64,000 nucleotides of DNA from Lepidostoma basale (GCA_022606425.2 JAHDVF020000178.1:372001-436000); one strand, 5' to 3'. Positions 20,441 through 34,639 are shown, counted from the stretch's first letter. The notes: generated by a model not told the origin, from the letters alone. A program made the numbers and translations.

Positions 20441-22010
20441 AAGAGCTGCCGATACATAAAAACAACTGTTCTTACCAAACGAGAAAAGGTACTTACCAAT
20501 TAATTTGTGAATTGTTTGAATGGTGCAAAATGTTACACATAGTATTTTGTGTAAGGTATGTACTTGGTATATTTAGTCAACAATTACTTTATCAAAATTA
20601 TTAAAAGCGAAGAAAAATATGAATTTAGATGCACCGAATTCAGTGAAAGCAAAATAACATTTTTTAATATTTTATCTAATCATGACTTTAGTTCAGACAG
20701 TAAGTAAAAAACGTCATCGACACACTTTCTAGAAACTACAGAAATAATGCAATTAAACGAGATGAATAACTTGGGATCATCCAACAATATAATGCATAAT
20801 GTACTTAATTGCATAAAATACTTTACCAGTCATCAATGCTGCAATGATATGGACAAAAATACCCTATCAAATATAATACCTAGTTCACAAACTGACAGCT
20901 GGCGATATAATATGTCCACCGCGAAAATGTGTTGCACAGATCAAAGCAATGCCGTCTTTAAAGTATTTACCACAATGCCGTCTTGAAAGTATTTACCAGG
21001 TCGTAAGCACCATAAACAATATTTGCAACATGGAGATTTATAGGGCCGCGTGTAGTATTGGAATCCGTGAAGTTGTTATGTTTTATAACGTGACCTCATT
21101 TGATTTCGATTATAAATGTGAAATCAATTGACAATACGACTATGATAGTATTTATACTCCTTATATACGTGTTATAAGCATTTGAATATAATACATTTGT
21201 GTTTCTGCAGTGCTGGTATTTCAACTTCTCTAGCTAACCTCTCTTCATTGAAAATTCTACAAAACATTTTCAAATAATGTGATGTAGAATCTTACACATT
21301 TGTTAAGTACCAACAATATTAATGAAATAACATTGTTTTATTAAAATTTTCTAACAAGTATCACATTAAAATGTTTATAACGCGTATATTAATTAACTAA
21401 TGTTTACTTAAAGAAATTTTAATCTGACCCAAAATAAACATTCAAACTAAAAAATATTTTATTTCTATTTCGTACTTACATCATTTTCGACTTCCACCTA
21501 AACTATTAATCAGATCGTATCATGCGTTTGCATATATTAAAGATACCGAGACTTACAAGCCTTAATCACCTTTTAAAAACAGAAAATCAGGATCTTACGA
21601 AGACAGCTTACTTATACTCGTATTCCTCTCAACTAGGTATTGGCCAACCTTTTGTCCATATATAAAACAAACCATTTCGACCCCTCTGTTGATATCAATC
21701 CCATACGATAACTGTTAATTGACTTTGAAAATGGCAGTGATCTGAGTGTTATGATTATTCATATACATTTTGTGTTTATTTTATATTCAAATTCAATTTT
21801 CCACAATATTATTATTCCATCAACTTCTAACACTTTTTCTTTACCTCGGCCCTTACCCATGACCACTTCCAATCCTTCCATACTCCTCCCAACCCAGGTA
21901 ATTAGGATCATATGTTAGACCAACCCACCACCCTCTTTTCACAATCCGATCTCAACATTCAACAATGAAACTTCCAACATGCGAAGAAATAGCCCCCAGA
22001 CTGGTTGATT
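20441..22010. other. AT-rich intergenic tract, one 29-bp tandem duplication
   Basis: ATGCCGTCTTTAAAGTATTT at 20949 is repeated at 20978 with one change (period 29 bp). I find no gene, tRNA or known repeat in the rest. Confidence 0.4.
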
Positions 22011-22014
22011 ATAT

Positions 22015-22145
22015 AGATAAACTAACTAACCATCACACTGTCTCTCCGAAGGGTTAAGAAAAAATAATGGACTGCTAATGATCTTTCCGGACATATTCTC
22101 ATGGTCCTTAACATGCATACATCATGTCATGTATACATGTCAATT
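22015..22145 (-). mobile_element. RTE-like LINE 3' end, short copy
   Basis: AACTAACTAACCATCACACT followed by GTCTCTCCGAAGGG is the common terminus. Only about 130 bp retained. Confidence 0.65.
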
Positions 22146-22149
22146 AAAA

Positions 22150-22290
22150 ATAGATTAATGCTGATTTAGTTTTATTCCACTTATTCTTTAGTTTCGTCCG
22201 GTTTCAGGTTTCTCGAACTTTCTGGTAAAATCAGACAAAACTAAAGAAAAAGTGGAATAAAAATATAACAAATATTTCTTTATTTTTCAT
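22150..22290. repeat. Foldback element
   Basis: TTTTATTCCACTTATTCTTTAG and CTAAAGAAAAAGTGGAATAAAA pair around a core containing GTCCGGTTTC. Adjacent to another RTE-like 3' end. Confidence 0.7.
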
Positions 22291-22317
22291 TATTTTCAGA
22301 CGCACTCCCGAAAACCT

Positions 22318-23690
22318 AAGACATAACTAACCATCACACTGTCTATCCGGAGGGTAGCAGAAAGAATGGACTGCCACACTGTTCTGTATCAAAAAAAACA
22401 TCTCTCGCTTCCTCTGCATTCAAACATCATGTCATGCACTCCCTCTATTTCTAGATCTGTTCACGTCCTTTAAATCTACCTTCTTCACCATTCATTCTTC
22501 ATTCATTCATTTCTATGTGTCCAAATCATCTTAACGACCCTTTCATTATTTTGTTCATCACTTTCATTTGCACTGCATTCACTTCTTAAATTATATTTGT
22601 ATTTAACACAATCATATACAGATTTACCACTCATTTGTTTTAGAGATCTCATTTCTATTGCATTTATTCTACTTTCATCCTTCTTTTGCCAGTTCCATGC
22701 TTCACTTCCATACATAAGGGTCGGTACAAAAACACCATTGTGCACTGCCCTCTTAACTTTTTTGGATAGGCTTTTGTTTGCGATTACAACTTTAAGTGCA
22801 CCATTTACTCTGTTACCTGGCCCAACCCTTTTTTCAATATCCTTCTCTACTCTTCCTTCCTAAATAAACAAATTCATCCACTTGTTCCAGATTTTCACCG
22901 TTCATGCTAATGTTGCAGACTGACATGCTTCCTTCTTTTTTGAAAATCATTACCTTAGACTTTTTCGCATTCGTCATCAAATCGTATCGCTTGCATATCT
23001 CATATACTTATATAATACTAGAGACCAGGGCTTGTAGTTCATGCTCGTTGTCTGCATTTAACACAGCGTTATCCGCATACAATAGACATTACTGATACAC
23101 AATGTTCATTTTTGCACCGGCATCCAACCCTTTCAGCTCTTTCATACACTTGTCCATATGTAGATTAAACATACCATGAGAACTTTACACACCCCCGTTT
23201 GACACCTTTCTTGATGGGGAACCAGGCTGTAAGATCTCCATTTACTCTGACACTAACAGTGCTTTCCGTGTACAGTGATGTAATTGCCATGATCAATTTT
23301 GTGCTTATTCCATATTCAATCAATTTTTCCCACAACTTATCCACACGGTCAAATGCTTTTTACAAATCGATAAACCCACAGATGAGTTTATGGTTTTTGG
23401 CCAGAAACTTCTCAAGTGCAAAAATTTGATCTATACATCCTCAGCCGTTCATAAAGGCATCATACACATCCCAAACTCTGTCACTAGTCATCTTTCTTAC
23501 TCTTTCAATTAAAATTCTGCCATTAGCTTTACCAATAACACTCAAAATACTAATAATTCTGTGGTTTCCACATTCCATACACGACCCTTTTCCTTTATAC
23601 TGAGGCATGAATACTGCTCTCCTCCAGTCGAGTGGGATATATCCTTCAAGCATTGGTTGAATAGTTTACATATCCATGCAGAAACCACTT
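22318..23690 (-). mobile_element. RTE-like LINE, 3' half of a long copy
   Basis: The minus strand reads, with frameshifts, GYIPLDWRRAVFMPQYKGKGS, CGNHRIISILSVIGKANGRILIERV, KLICGFIDL.KAFDRVDKLWE, and the C-terminal MYGSEAWNWQKKDESRINAIEMRSLKQMSG. The YADD region near 23080 is damaged. The 3' terminus is at 22318 (ACTAACCATCACACTGTC). Continues at 25645 beyond an inserted LINE. Confidence 0.85.
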
Positions 23691-23697
23691 AGCCACC

Positions 23698-25640
23698 GTT
23701 CTTCAAATCAAATCAATCAAATCAAATCAAATCAAATCAGTTTATTTTCTCAAAAGACATTACAAACATTTTTTATAGTTTAAGGCATCTATTGAGAACA
23801 GGTAAAACATAAGGAATATATAATACCAGGAACGCATGAGAGATGGTTCGACATTAGGAATACAAAATACTCTCCAAAGTCAAGAGTATTTGTCTTCTGA
23901 ATGTACTTTCACGAATATGAAAGACATCGATCTCCGAAGCGATCATGTTCAGCAGTTTGATTGCTCTCCCCACCGGCATCACCAGAGGCAGGTTGGTTCC
24001 GCATGCTGGGAGATAAAACAGTCTGTGCTGACGCTGTCGAAGATAGCCATCCGGAACATAAAGATGGATAGCCTCCAAAATGACGGAGTTCTCAAAGAAT
24101 CCCCTGATAAGTCTGAAGAAATGGGTAAGTGTGCACCCATCCCTTCTTATCTGTAAACTATTGGTCCCCAGCATGCCCAAGAGGAATGCAGTGGGATAAA
24201 GCCACGGATAGCTACCAAACTCCCTCATGTAGAGATATCTCAGAAATCTTTTCTGAACCCTCTCCAACATGAGCGAGTATCTCGCCTCGTGGGGACTCCA
24301 TATCACCGAGCCACACTCGAGCCGGCTCCGGACCAATGAGTTATACAAAATTCGCAAAACATAGGGATTCTTGAAAACTCTACCAGTTCGGAGAATAAAT
24401 CCCAACATTTTCAGTGCAACTCCACATATTCTCTCGATGTGAGCATGGAAAGTCAGCCTACTTTCATAAACGATACCAAGATCCTTTATCGTTGAAACAC
24501 GCTTAAGTGGCTGGTTATCCATTGTGTATCTGTAATAAACAGTACGCAATGCTCTCGTAAAAGATAAAATTACGCATTTTGAGATATTGAAATAAATTTG
24601 ATTGGTTTTACTCCAGCGGACGATATTATTTATATCTGACTGGAGATGGAGGCAATCTTCGGGGCTTTTTATCTCAAGGAATAATTAAAGATCATCTGCA
24701 AATAAAAGAAATCGCGAAAATTGTATAACCCTCGCGACATCATTAATGAAGATGGTGAAGAGGAGTGGACCAAGGTTTGAGCCCTGTGGTACTCCGGAAT
24801 ATACGGGAAAAAGTGCAGATTGAAATATACCGTATGAGGCAAACTGTTTCCTTTCCCTCAGGTAGCTAATAAAAATAAAACCAACTTAGAAGAGAAACCA
24901 ATTTCCGACAGCTTTCGCAGAAGTACATCATGGTTGACGGTATCAAAGGCTTTAGAAAAGTCATTATAAGAGCAGTCAACCTGGTGACCATTGTCCAAAG
25001 CCCTTGTCACATATTCTGTGAAAATCATAAGATTGGTTTCAGTAGAGCGTCCCTTCCTGAATCCGTGTTGTTCTGAAATTATGAAGGGTTCAACTCTAGG
25101 GAGAATCATTTTATAAATAATAGATTCGAAGAGTTTGGCCGGAGCAGACAGTATTGCTACAGGTCTGTAGTTTTCAACTGATTCTCTCGGGCCGCTCTTG
25201 AAGATGGGACTGATCTTGGAGATTTTCCACAAATCGGGGAAGATATCAGTATTTACTGAGAGGTTGAAAATGAAGTGGAGAGGAGGTACCAAAAATTCAG
25301 AGCATCCTTTTAAAAAGAAGATAGGAAGAAAATCAGGGCCAATTGAATGCGAATTTTTCATGGCTTGAATTGAAATTTTTATATCTGAGATGTCAATTTG
25401 ACTGACACCATTGAAGCTATGAGTAGTATCGGCACTCGAATTGGTCACATCGTTATGATTTAGCCGCGGGGGAATATTGCTATAGACAGATAGGAAGTGC
25501 TTAGCGAATGCATTCGCTATATCGGCACCTCGAACCTCTCTATCCCCATGCATCATGGTGTTTATCATGCCACCATCTTTGCGTAAGCTTTTGACGTAGT
25601 TCCAAAAAGATTTGGGATCGTTCTTGATAAATTCTCTAGC
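23698..25640 (-). mobile_element. Jockey/CR1-like LINE, 5'-truncated, inserted in an RTE-like copy
   Basis: The minus strand encodes an RT with NDPKSFWNYVKSLRKDGG, SKISPIFKSGPRESVENYRPVAILSAPAKLFESII, EQHGFRKGRSTETNL, motif A YNDFSKAFDTVNHDVLLRKL, then FADDL followed by a premature TAA near 24684, and a C-terminal domain MDNQPLKRVSTIKDLGI...ESILYS (23854-24549). A frameshift lies near 24880. The 3' tail is a (TTTGA)n repeat at 23704-23740. Confidence 0.85.
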
Positions 25641-25644
25641 GATG

Positions 25645-26010
25645 CAGTCATACCCGATAGCTTTTACACTTTTCATTGCTTTCACGGATCTTTCATTCTC
25701 ATTCATACTTTTTTGTTCTGTATTGGCATTTATACATCTTGCACTTACATCAGTTCTACTGCTTTCATTATCACTTGTATCACCACCATACATTTCATTA
25801 AAATACTCCATCCATCTCTCTTGTATGAGCTTACGCTCCGTTAACATTCTTCCCTCATTATCCAAAATTGATTTCACGCATCCGCTATCAGGAGGATTTC
25901 GGAATTTTTTTACTCATGTTGCCCTAGAAGTGATTCGTCATTTTGAATCCTTCAACTTCTCTTTTTCCATTTTCACCACCGACTTCACTCTAGTCTTGCA
26001 TACCTTATAC
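25645..26010 (-). mobile_element. RTE-like LINE, 5' half of the long copy
   Basis: The minus strand reads SILDNEGRMLTERKLIQERWMEYFNEMYGGDTSDNESSRTD...KSVKAIGYDCIA, the linker between endonuclease and RT. It fuses in frame with the inserted LINE to make a 339-codon chimeric frame (24858-25877). Confidence 0.8.
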
Positions 26011-26017
26011 AGATCAA

Positions 26018-26107
26018 CCAGTTTCGCTCCCGCGGGACCTTCGTCAGGGTAACAGAATATATCATATTCTGTTACCCTGACGAAGCTCTGGTGGGAGCCA
26101 AACCGGT
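26018..26107. repeat. Foldback element inside the RTE-like copy
   Basis: TTCGTCAGGGTAACAGAATA and TATTCTGTTACCCTGACGAA pair around a 3-5 nt loop at about 26063. Outer arms hold AGTTTCGCTCCC and GGGAGCCAAACCGGT. Confidence 0.85.
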
Positions 26108-26138
26108 CGGTATTAATAAAGTGGTTTAGATACAAATA

Positions 26139-26400
26139 TCACAAGTGTATTATTATTATATTTAATAACGTCATACCACAAATTAAGTGCTTCATACGAA
26201 TGTTTATATCATTCTTGTTTGAGATCATACTCAGCCTCGCATCCTTCTTTTCTTTAAGCGCACTCTTGACTTTGTCATTCCACCATGCATCCCCTTTCTT
26301 TCTCACTCGTATACACACTCTAAACAATTCTTTCGCTGCTTCACACAAACTTTCCTTTAAATATTCCCAGGTCTCATCAACCATCAACATTTAACAAACT
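26139..26400 (-). mobile_element. RTE-like LINE, upstream coding part
   Basis: The minus strand reads KELFRVCIRVRKKGDAWWNDKVKSALKEKKDARL, the W-W-N-D linker typical of RTE-type elements. Belongs to the same copy as 25645-26010. Confidence 0.75.
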
Positions 26401-26664
26401 TAGATCATGCTCACTCAATATTTCAACCAAACCTAAGACATCAGCTCCAATTATCATAATTTGTTTTAGCCAGTACACAATGTGCAATCATTTGACTACA
26501 AATTATCTTTCATTTATAAAGGCGTCTTGCATATCCCATAGAGGCAGTTTTTTTACATATATTTTTTTTTAATACTTAATTAGTTTTTCAACCACACTCT
26601 CATCAGAAAACTTTTCTGTACCTTCTCTATTATATATAAGACCCCTTTCGCTTATATGAAGGGG

Positions 26665-26880
26665 TGATAGTGATTCTCCTTTATTCTCTTCTTCTCATAG
26701 TGCCGTCAGGTCCCTCCAACATTGGCGATCACTGCGAGAAATGCTTTCTCACCACGATGATTTCCTGGGAAGTATTAATGGAGTTGTTTCCCAATGCCTT
26801 CTCCAGTGTCCTTTGTTCACCTGGCTTATATTCCTCATCTCCTTAGTCATTCAGAATTTGTAATATATTTGTAGTAATAT
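26665..26880 (-). mobile_element. LINE 3' fragment
   Basis: GCCGTCAGGTCCCTCCAACATTGGCGATCA is, on the minus strand, the VGGT-stop end also seen at 17460-17510. The rest is degenerate. Confidence 0.5.
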
Positions 26881-26967
26881 CTGTTTTAATAAAGAATTAG
26901 ACCTTAAGAATTAGAATTAAATAAAGATTTGAATATGTTTGTAAAATATAATATGAAAATAAATGAG

Positions 26968-27310
26968 TGTGACGGCGTGAGAGCTCTCGCAGGGGACCTA
27001 GATTTAGAATGATTTGAAAATATTTATGGGACCGAGGGAACGGAGGAGTACTCTCACCAGACGGCGAACAGAGCAAGCGGCGAATACAGCTGGCAGTAGG
27101 GTGTGCGGGACCAATCACAGCCTCTACTGCAGTAACCAATTACAGGTGCCGCTGTCAGTGGCCAATCACAAGGCATTGGCTGTTGGCAGTACGGTATCAG
27201 CGCCGAGTACTTCAACTTTTCCGTTTTCTCGGTCTAATCACTCTTTGCGCTTTGCTTATCTGAGGCTTGAGCGACAAATAAGATTACCCCTGCGTATCAC
27301 CTAAACGTAT
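26968..27310 (+). promoter_or_regulatory. GC-richer segment with four CCAAT boxes; possible solo LTR or promoter
   Basis: CCAAT occurs at 27111, 27136 and 27162, and inverted (ATTGG) at 27175, all within 70 bp of GC-richer sequence in an AT-rich region. The segment opens with TGTGACGGCGTGAGAGC and contains AATAAGATT near 27280, which would suit an LTR, but I find no clear second terminus or target duplication. No gene starts downstream. Confidence 0.35.
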
Positions 27311-28166
27311 CAATTATACCTACAGATTCTCCGGATCCTATGTCCTACAGGAAAATTTATACAATCCACTCCTGTCTGCTACAATATGTATTAACTCTAT
27401 TCGCTCTTGGATGCATTTTACCGGTCTCAATTTCTCCCAAAATGTCTTATTGTATGCTTTTTTCATCTGGATACATAGAATATAAACAAAGAAGCACAAA
27501 ACTTCAGCAGATGCCTTCAGATATACAAACTACGCAATCTCCTTACAATTAAATCAGACTTGCAGGGGGTGTCTGAGGAGTGAAAGGCATCTACAGGGGT
27601 TTTCTTGGTAGTAGATGCATTTTTGTGAGTAGGAATGAAAGAAACAAATAAAAATTAAAGAAATTTATTTAACCCTGGTAATATATCCATACATATCGTT
27701 GAGGTGAGAAAAATACAAAAAATTAAGTGTTACTTTAAATGAATGAAATACAAATAATAAAATAGTTGTTTGAGCAAGTCATAAAATTACATAACGCAAA
27801 CAAGCAAATGGACACCACGACCACCTTGTGAAATAACAGAATCACCTCCCAGGTGTATTGATATGGTAACAAATTAAAAACAATTTCACCCCAAGGTAAT
27901 AAAAACATTGCAGAAAGTTAAAAGTTAAAAATATTTACCCAAGTTTATTTTTGTAAGGCGAAATTTATTATTATGTACCCAATCAAAGTTATACACACAA
28001 ATGTCGGGTAGAGTGGTTTTTTTACCTTCGTTTTTTTCAAATACATTTTTTCATTTTTTATCATTACGGAATATTTTTCATTTTTTTTTAACATTCATAA
28101 AAATAAGGAGCGCAGCGAAAAACAAGTGGAAAACAACTATTCCAGAATACGAGGGTGTTGGAAAGA
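27311..28166 (-). other. pAbp 3' flank and probable 3' UTR
   Basis: No repeat recognised. Minus-strand AATAAA words occur at about 27945 and 27664. Low coding potential on both strands. Confidence 0.5.
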
Positions 28167-30484
<2,318 letters not shown>

Positions 30485-30639
30485 TTATTGTAACTTTCAC
30501 ACTATCACATGTAAATTTTAAAAGACGAGACCACAACGTGGAGATTATCAACGTTTCTTTTCAAAATGGCTATAGTATTCCAGTTTGTCCACGTTGTACA
30601 CGCATGCACTAAAATAATAAGTTACACTTGATTCCCGTA

Positions 30640-30708
30640 CGTTTTCACTACTTTTTCGATTTTTTTGGGTTTTTAAGATATTTTATGTTTTTTTTTTATT
30701 ATTTTTAA
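30640..30708 (-). promoter_or_regulatory. A-rich tract in the pAbp 5' leader, possible autoregulatory element
   Basis: On the pAbp sense strand, 166-233 nt before the ATG, the sequence is a run of A blocks: ten As, then several runs of 4-7 As separated by short spacers. Vertebrate PABPC1 mRNAs carry an A-rich sequence in the 5' UTR that the protein binds to repress its own translation. The position and composition here match that idea. Presence in the transcript and binding are inferred. Confidence 0.45.
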
Positions 30709-30771
30709 CTAGATTATTTCACGAAAATTAAGAGGATTGTGTGACCTATTTTGTAAGGAAGCACACAACCT

Positions 30772-30840
30772 CACGTGAGCGGACCTTGCTCATTCGAGGA
30801 AGAGGCGGTGAAAGGAAGCGGGTAGTCGTTTATATACTAA
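30772..30840 (-). promoter_or_regulatory. pAbp core promoter: TATA-like box, pyrimidine-rich start region, E-box
   Basis: Reading the minus strand, TATATAAA lies at 30836-30829. About 31 nt downstream of its first base comes a pyrimidine-rich stretch (CCTCTTCCTC, 30805-30796) suited to a 5' terminal oligopyrimidine start, preceded by CTTCCTTT. A palindromic CACGTG E-box is at 30772-30777. The spacing is right for a TATA-directed start about 330 nt before the ATG. No transcript data are available here. Confidence 0.5.
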
Positions 30841-30965
30841 CCGGAAATTGGACACAGAACTTTAATTTAATTTCTCCGTAAATGTTCAAATCACAAGATG
30901 TTAAATATAATTAAAAATATTTATTTAAAGTTTACTAATCATTGATAATTTTATGAAAGAATAAA

Positions 30966-31243
30966 TATAATATATGAAATTTTAGAGAAAAGAGTTTTCA
31001 AGTTGACTACAGAATGTGCCAAATCTAAAAAATTCTAGTATATTTTCAAATAAATCTGATGGTTACCTACCTGGTAAATATGAATATTTATTATTATGAA
31101 TATTTATATATATAATATATGAAATTTTAGAGAAAAGAGTTTTCAAGTTGACTACAGAATGTGCCAAATCTAAAAAATTCTAGTATATTTTCAAATAAAT
31201 CTGATGGTTACCTACCTGGTAAATATGAATATTTATTATTCGA
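30966..31243. repeat. Tandem duplication, period 145 bp
   Basis: The stretch from TATAATATATGAAATTTTAG (30966) to GGTAAATATGAATATTTATT recurs without visible change from 31111. Two copies. It lies upstream of pAbp. Confidence 0.9.
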
Positions 31244-32265
31244 ACCAATTTTGATGTACGAATGTTTTTTTTTTAATTTTAAAAAGAGGATTGCATCGAA
31301 AGGAAATTTTGTATCTTGTTTTAGTTCAAACAAAAATAAATATTTTTTCATAGTTTATTTATCAAAATATTCACACAAATATTGAGAGAATTTTATAAAT
31401 AAATCAACAGAAAAGTTTTACTACACTCTAATATACAGGTACATTCCGTATGGAATTGTCCAATTTATCATATAAGTATCAACATGGTAATATCACCAAC
31501 TAAGTGAGTTTAAGCAGCTGAAATGTGTTGTTCAACTAATCATCATCGTGTACGAAAAATAATTAGAATTTTTTACACCTTTTCTGCCTATCCCGTGTCT
31601 AAATATTTATCTGCATTGTTTGCATCCACTACGTATTTATAACACGTGGCCAACTTAGTGTCAATATTGCATCAAATTTTATTGTTCCAATTCATTTTAG
31701 AATTCGCCGAAAACAAATTACGATACCAAAGTATTCGTCTTTATTCTGCTCTTAATAAAAAATACTCTCAAGCTAAAAAAAATAGCAGACACTATGAACG
31801 GCCAGAATATTTTAATATACATATTTTTCTTCAAGACTGGTGCATACAAGGAGGTCTGACAGTGGAAGATGTGCATAAACACTTGGGTATTTGTACTCGT
31901 ATTTTTTTTACATTGCAGATACATTCTACAGAATAACAAATGACAGTATGTAACGATAATAATGTATGAATAATTTATATAGTGCCATTTTTAAGGCCTT
32001 AAGTAATTAAGGCCATAAATTTAATTAATGCTTAAAACCTAAATAGCCTTGCCTAACGCAAATGATTAACACCAGGATTGGATAATTTGTTAAATAAAAT
32101 ATTGCAATGTTACTACAATAAAGGTATGTTATCATGTGCAGGAAAATGGAGAACAGGTTCCCTTGAATAAAATAATAAAACTCCTTTTTGTTTATTACAT
32201 TTACCTTTATTTAAATTAAAAAAAAAAAAACAGGTTCAAAACTCGAAAACAAGTTTTTGCATGTT
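31244..32265. other. AT-rich intergenic sequence, nothing recognised
   Basis: Contains a 96-codon open frame (31646-31936, plus) with no family resemblance, judged chance. Confidence 0.4.
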
Positions 32266-32269
32266 TGCT

Positions 32270-32450
32270 ATAAATCAAATAATGAAATAAAATTTGTTTT
32301 CATGCATATTTAGTTGAAATCAACTAATTTTTGTGTCTTCGACAAGTTTCAGTAGCTAGCTGCCATCTTAAGACTAGAAAATGGAAACGAGCTGCCAAAA
32401 CCGGTCAAAGACACAAACATCAGTGGATTTTAAATAAATATATATATATT
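32270..32450. repeat. Diverged foldback element
   Basis: TTTTTGTGTCTTCGACAAGTTTC and AAACCGGTCAAAGACACAAA pair around CTGCCATCTTAAGACTAGAAAATGG. Same class as 2078-2298. Confidence 0.7.
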
Positions 32451-32714
32451 TTTTTAAATGTACCATGAAATTTTAAATAACAATTGTTAAAATGTGTTTT
32501 TCCTATAAATAACTCGATTTTCAGAAATGGTGTATTTCTTACCAAATTTCCCGAATTCATTAGATTGCTGTGATTTTGTTCTGGTGGCTGGTATATGCTC
32601 CCTGCACGCCTCAGATGCAATAACAATCCCAACTGATTTTAAATCTAACATAAAAAGCCACCTTTTCAACATATCACATAAAATATAAACAACTATTATC
32701 TCATGATTTAATTG

Positions 32715-33205
32715 TATCTCAATAGAGACGAAGATGCAAATTGGAAACTGAATATGGTTGATCAAGGTGTTTACAGGACTTATGACCTGTCATTGGTTGG
32801 GTTAAGCGTACGCTTTATGTAATTACAACATTCCCCATTCCGCCTTTCTTTATGATCATGCTGACAAATTTTTGGAAGTTGTATATATGTTAAAGTCCTA
32901 TGCCAGATTTCACATGTCAGTTTCAATGTGCCATCTATGAAGATTTTGATTACATATGTTAATCTTTTTAAGATTACTCTATATATAATCTACATACTAA
33001 CGCCATCTATGGAGATTTATGTTTATTAAGCATTAAGCAGAACATCTTTTTAACTCAATGTGAAAGGCTACCCCGCCATTAGCGCATTGTTAGAAGCTGC
33101 CTGGAGATTTGCGTCAGATGCAGCTCTCATGACTAAAAAACATTGTCAAAGCGCCCTTGAGATGAGTTATTCACTAAAACAGCGCTATACAAATTAGCCT
33201 AATTA
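32715..33205. repeat. Dispersed repeat D, copy 2, ending in ATT repeats
   Basis: Same block order as 11220-11620, then GCGCCCTTGAGATGA...CAGCGCTATACAAAT...(ATT)n, which suggests that this is the 3' part of a LINE or a composite SINE. Confidence 0.7.
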
Positions 33206-33274
33206 TTATTATCATTATTATAAAGACTCTCTACCCCTCACGTCTCTGTGCCATTGACCTCCTGCCACTCTTTT

Positions 33275-33355
33275 TTTCAAGTTTCGCCTTGTCAACACAA
33301 ATGATATTTGATAATGTCCTAGCAAGGCAAAACATATAACTTCTATAAAACATTA
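33275..33355. repeat. Foldback family A copy
   Basis: AGTTTCGCCTTGTCAACACA, ATGATATTTGATAATGTCCT and AGCAAGGCAAAACATATAAC. Confidence 0.6.
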
Positions 33356-33589
33356 GGTAAACAATCCTCTTTTATAAGATTTAAAAATGTGATCAAAGTG
33401 TTTTTCACTTTTTCCACTAAAGAGATAACTTTATTTCCAAGCGAACGTTGCAATAATATAAAAATATGATAGTCTGAAAGTCCAAGTGCAATGCGGTTTA
33501 CATCGTGCATCTTGTAAAACTTTGATATCCAAATATCAGATTTTTTCATATGCCACATACTTAGGTTCCCTACAACGGTAAAAAGGTGT

Positions 33590-34020
33590 AAGCGAAGAGA
33601 TGGAAAAAGGATAATTGCAGCAATTCAAACTTACTTTGGCCTCATTAAACAAATGAAGTCTGTCTACTATCCAAAGATCACTTTATATAAAACATTGATT
33701 AGATCTGTTTTAATGTATGTCTCGAAGACCTGGACACTTACCAAACGTGATGAAACTGTTTCGAAAGATAAATACTTTGCAGAATCCTCAGACCCAAACA
33801 AAAAGATTCAACACGAAGCTCTACAATCTAAAGCAAGACGTCAGCGTAATCAAGTTTATTAAAAATAACAGATCATGTTCGCTAGGGAATTTGCATTGGA
33901 TTCAGGATTTGGAGCCCCCAAAAAGTGTTGTTTAACAAACCATTAGGTCAAACAAATTTCGGCAGTCCAAGACTTCGATGGCTGAATGAAGTCGTCGCAG
34001 ATTGACTGGCTTTTGGATAC
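33590..34020 (+). mobile_element. LINE fragment, RT C-terminal part
   Basis: Reads KSVYYPKITLYKTLIRSVLMYVSKTWTLTKRDE then LYNLKQDVSVIKFIKNNR, with frameshifts; the YGSETWTLTKRDE-type region of an RTE-like element. Confidence 0.7.
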
Positions 34021-34059
34021 ATGCTGTGAGGTGGTCCATGACCAGGTTTAAGAGAGTGG

Positions 34060-34495
34060 TCTCAGAGCTCATCCCTGGTGCACTCCCACATTTACAACAA
34101 AAGGGGGGCCTGTGCCATCTGGGCTACACACCGATGTGGTTGGAACGTTTTACAGCTCTCTAATCATAGCCATATAGATTTTGGGAATTTTTTGAGCCCT
34201 GATGGATTGCCACACCAATTCTCTGGGAACTCTATCAAAGGCTTTTTCCAGGTCGATAAAGACCATCCGTAGATCCTTCTTTCTGGCTTTATGTTTTTCT
34301 ACAAAACTCTCATTGTTTGTATGACATCGGCTGTAGATTTACCCACTACAAACCCATGTTGATTTGGAATCAGTTCTGTCTGTTTCAGAAGTCTTTGGTT
34401 TATGATACGTTCCCAGATTTTGAGTGTATGGGATGTAAGTAATGCCTCTGTAGTTGCCGCAATCTCTGACGTCCCCTTTATTTTTTATACTTGTT
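34060..34495 (-). mobile_element. LINE fragment, RT motif region, opposite orientation
   Basis: The minus strand reads DLRMVFIDLEKAFDRVPRELVWQSIR (motif A) and upstream GDVRDCGNYRGIT. It abuts an oppositely oriented fragment of similar type at 34020. Confidence 0.7.
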
Positions 34496-34639
34496 GAATA
34501 AAAATATTATAAAATAGTATACATGATATTTTGAACTGAAGATAAAAGGTTTAAAAAAATAATTAAAAAGGTAAGAGAACAAAAAGAGCTACAAAATGAT
34601 TATAAAATCTACCTATTTATTCGACGTCAGTTGGTAAAA

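Noticed and set aside
24858..25877. A 339-codon frame as a host gene
   Set aside because: Its two parts belong to two different LINEs joined by insertion.
31646..31936. 96-codon plus-strand frame (MANLVSILHQILL...)
   Set aside because: No domain, no plausible splice partners, AT-rich composition; treated as chance.
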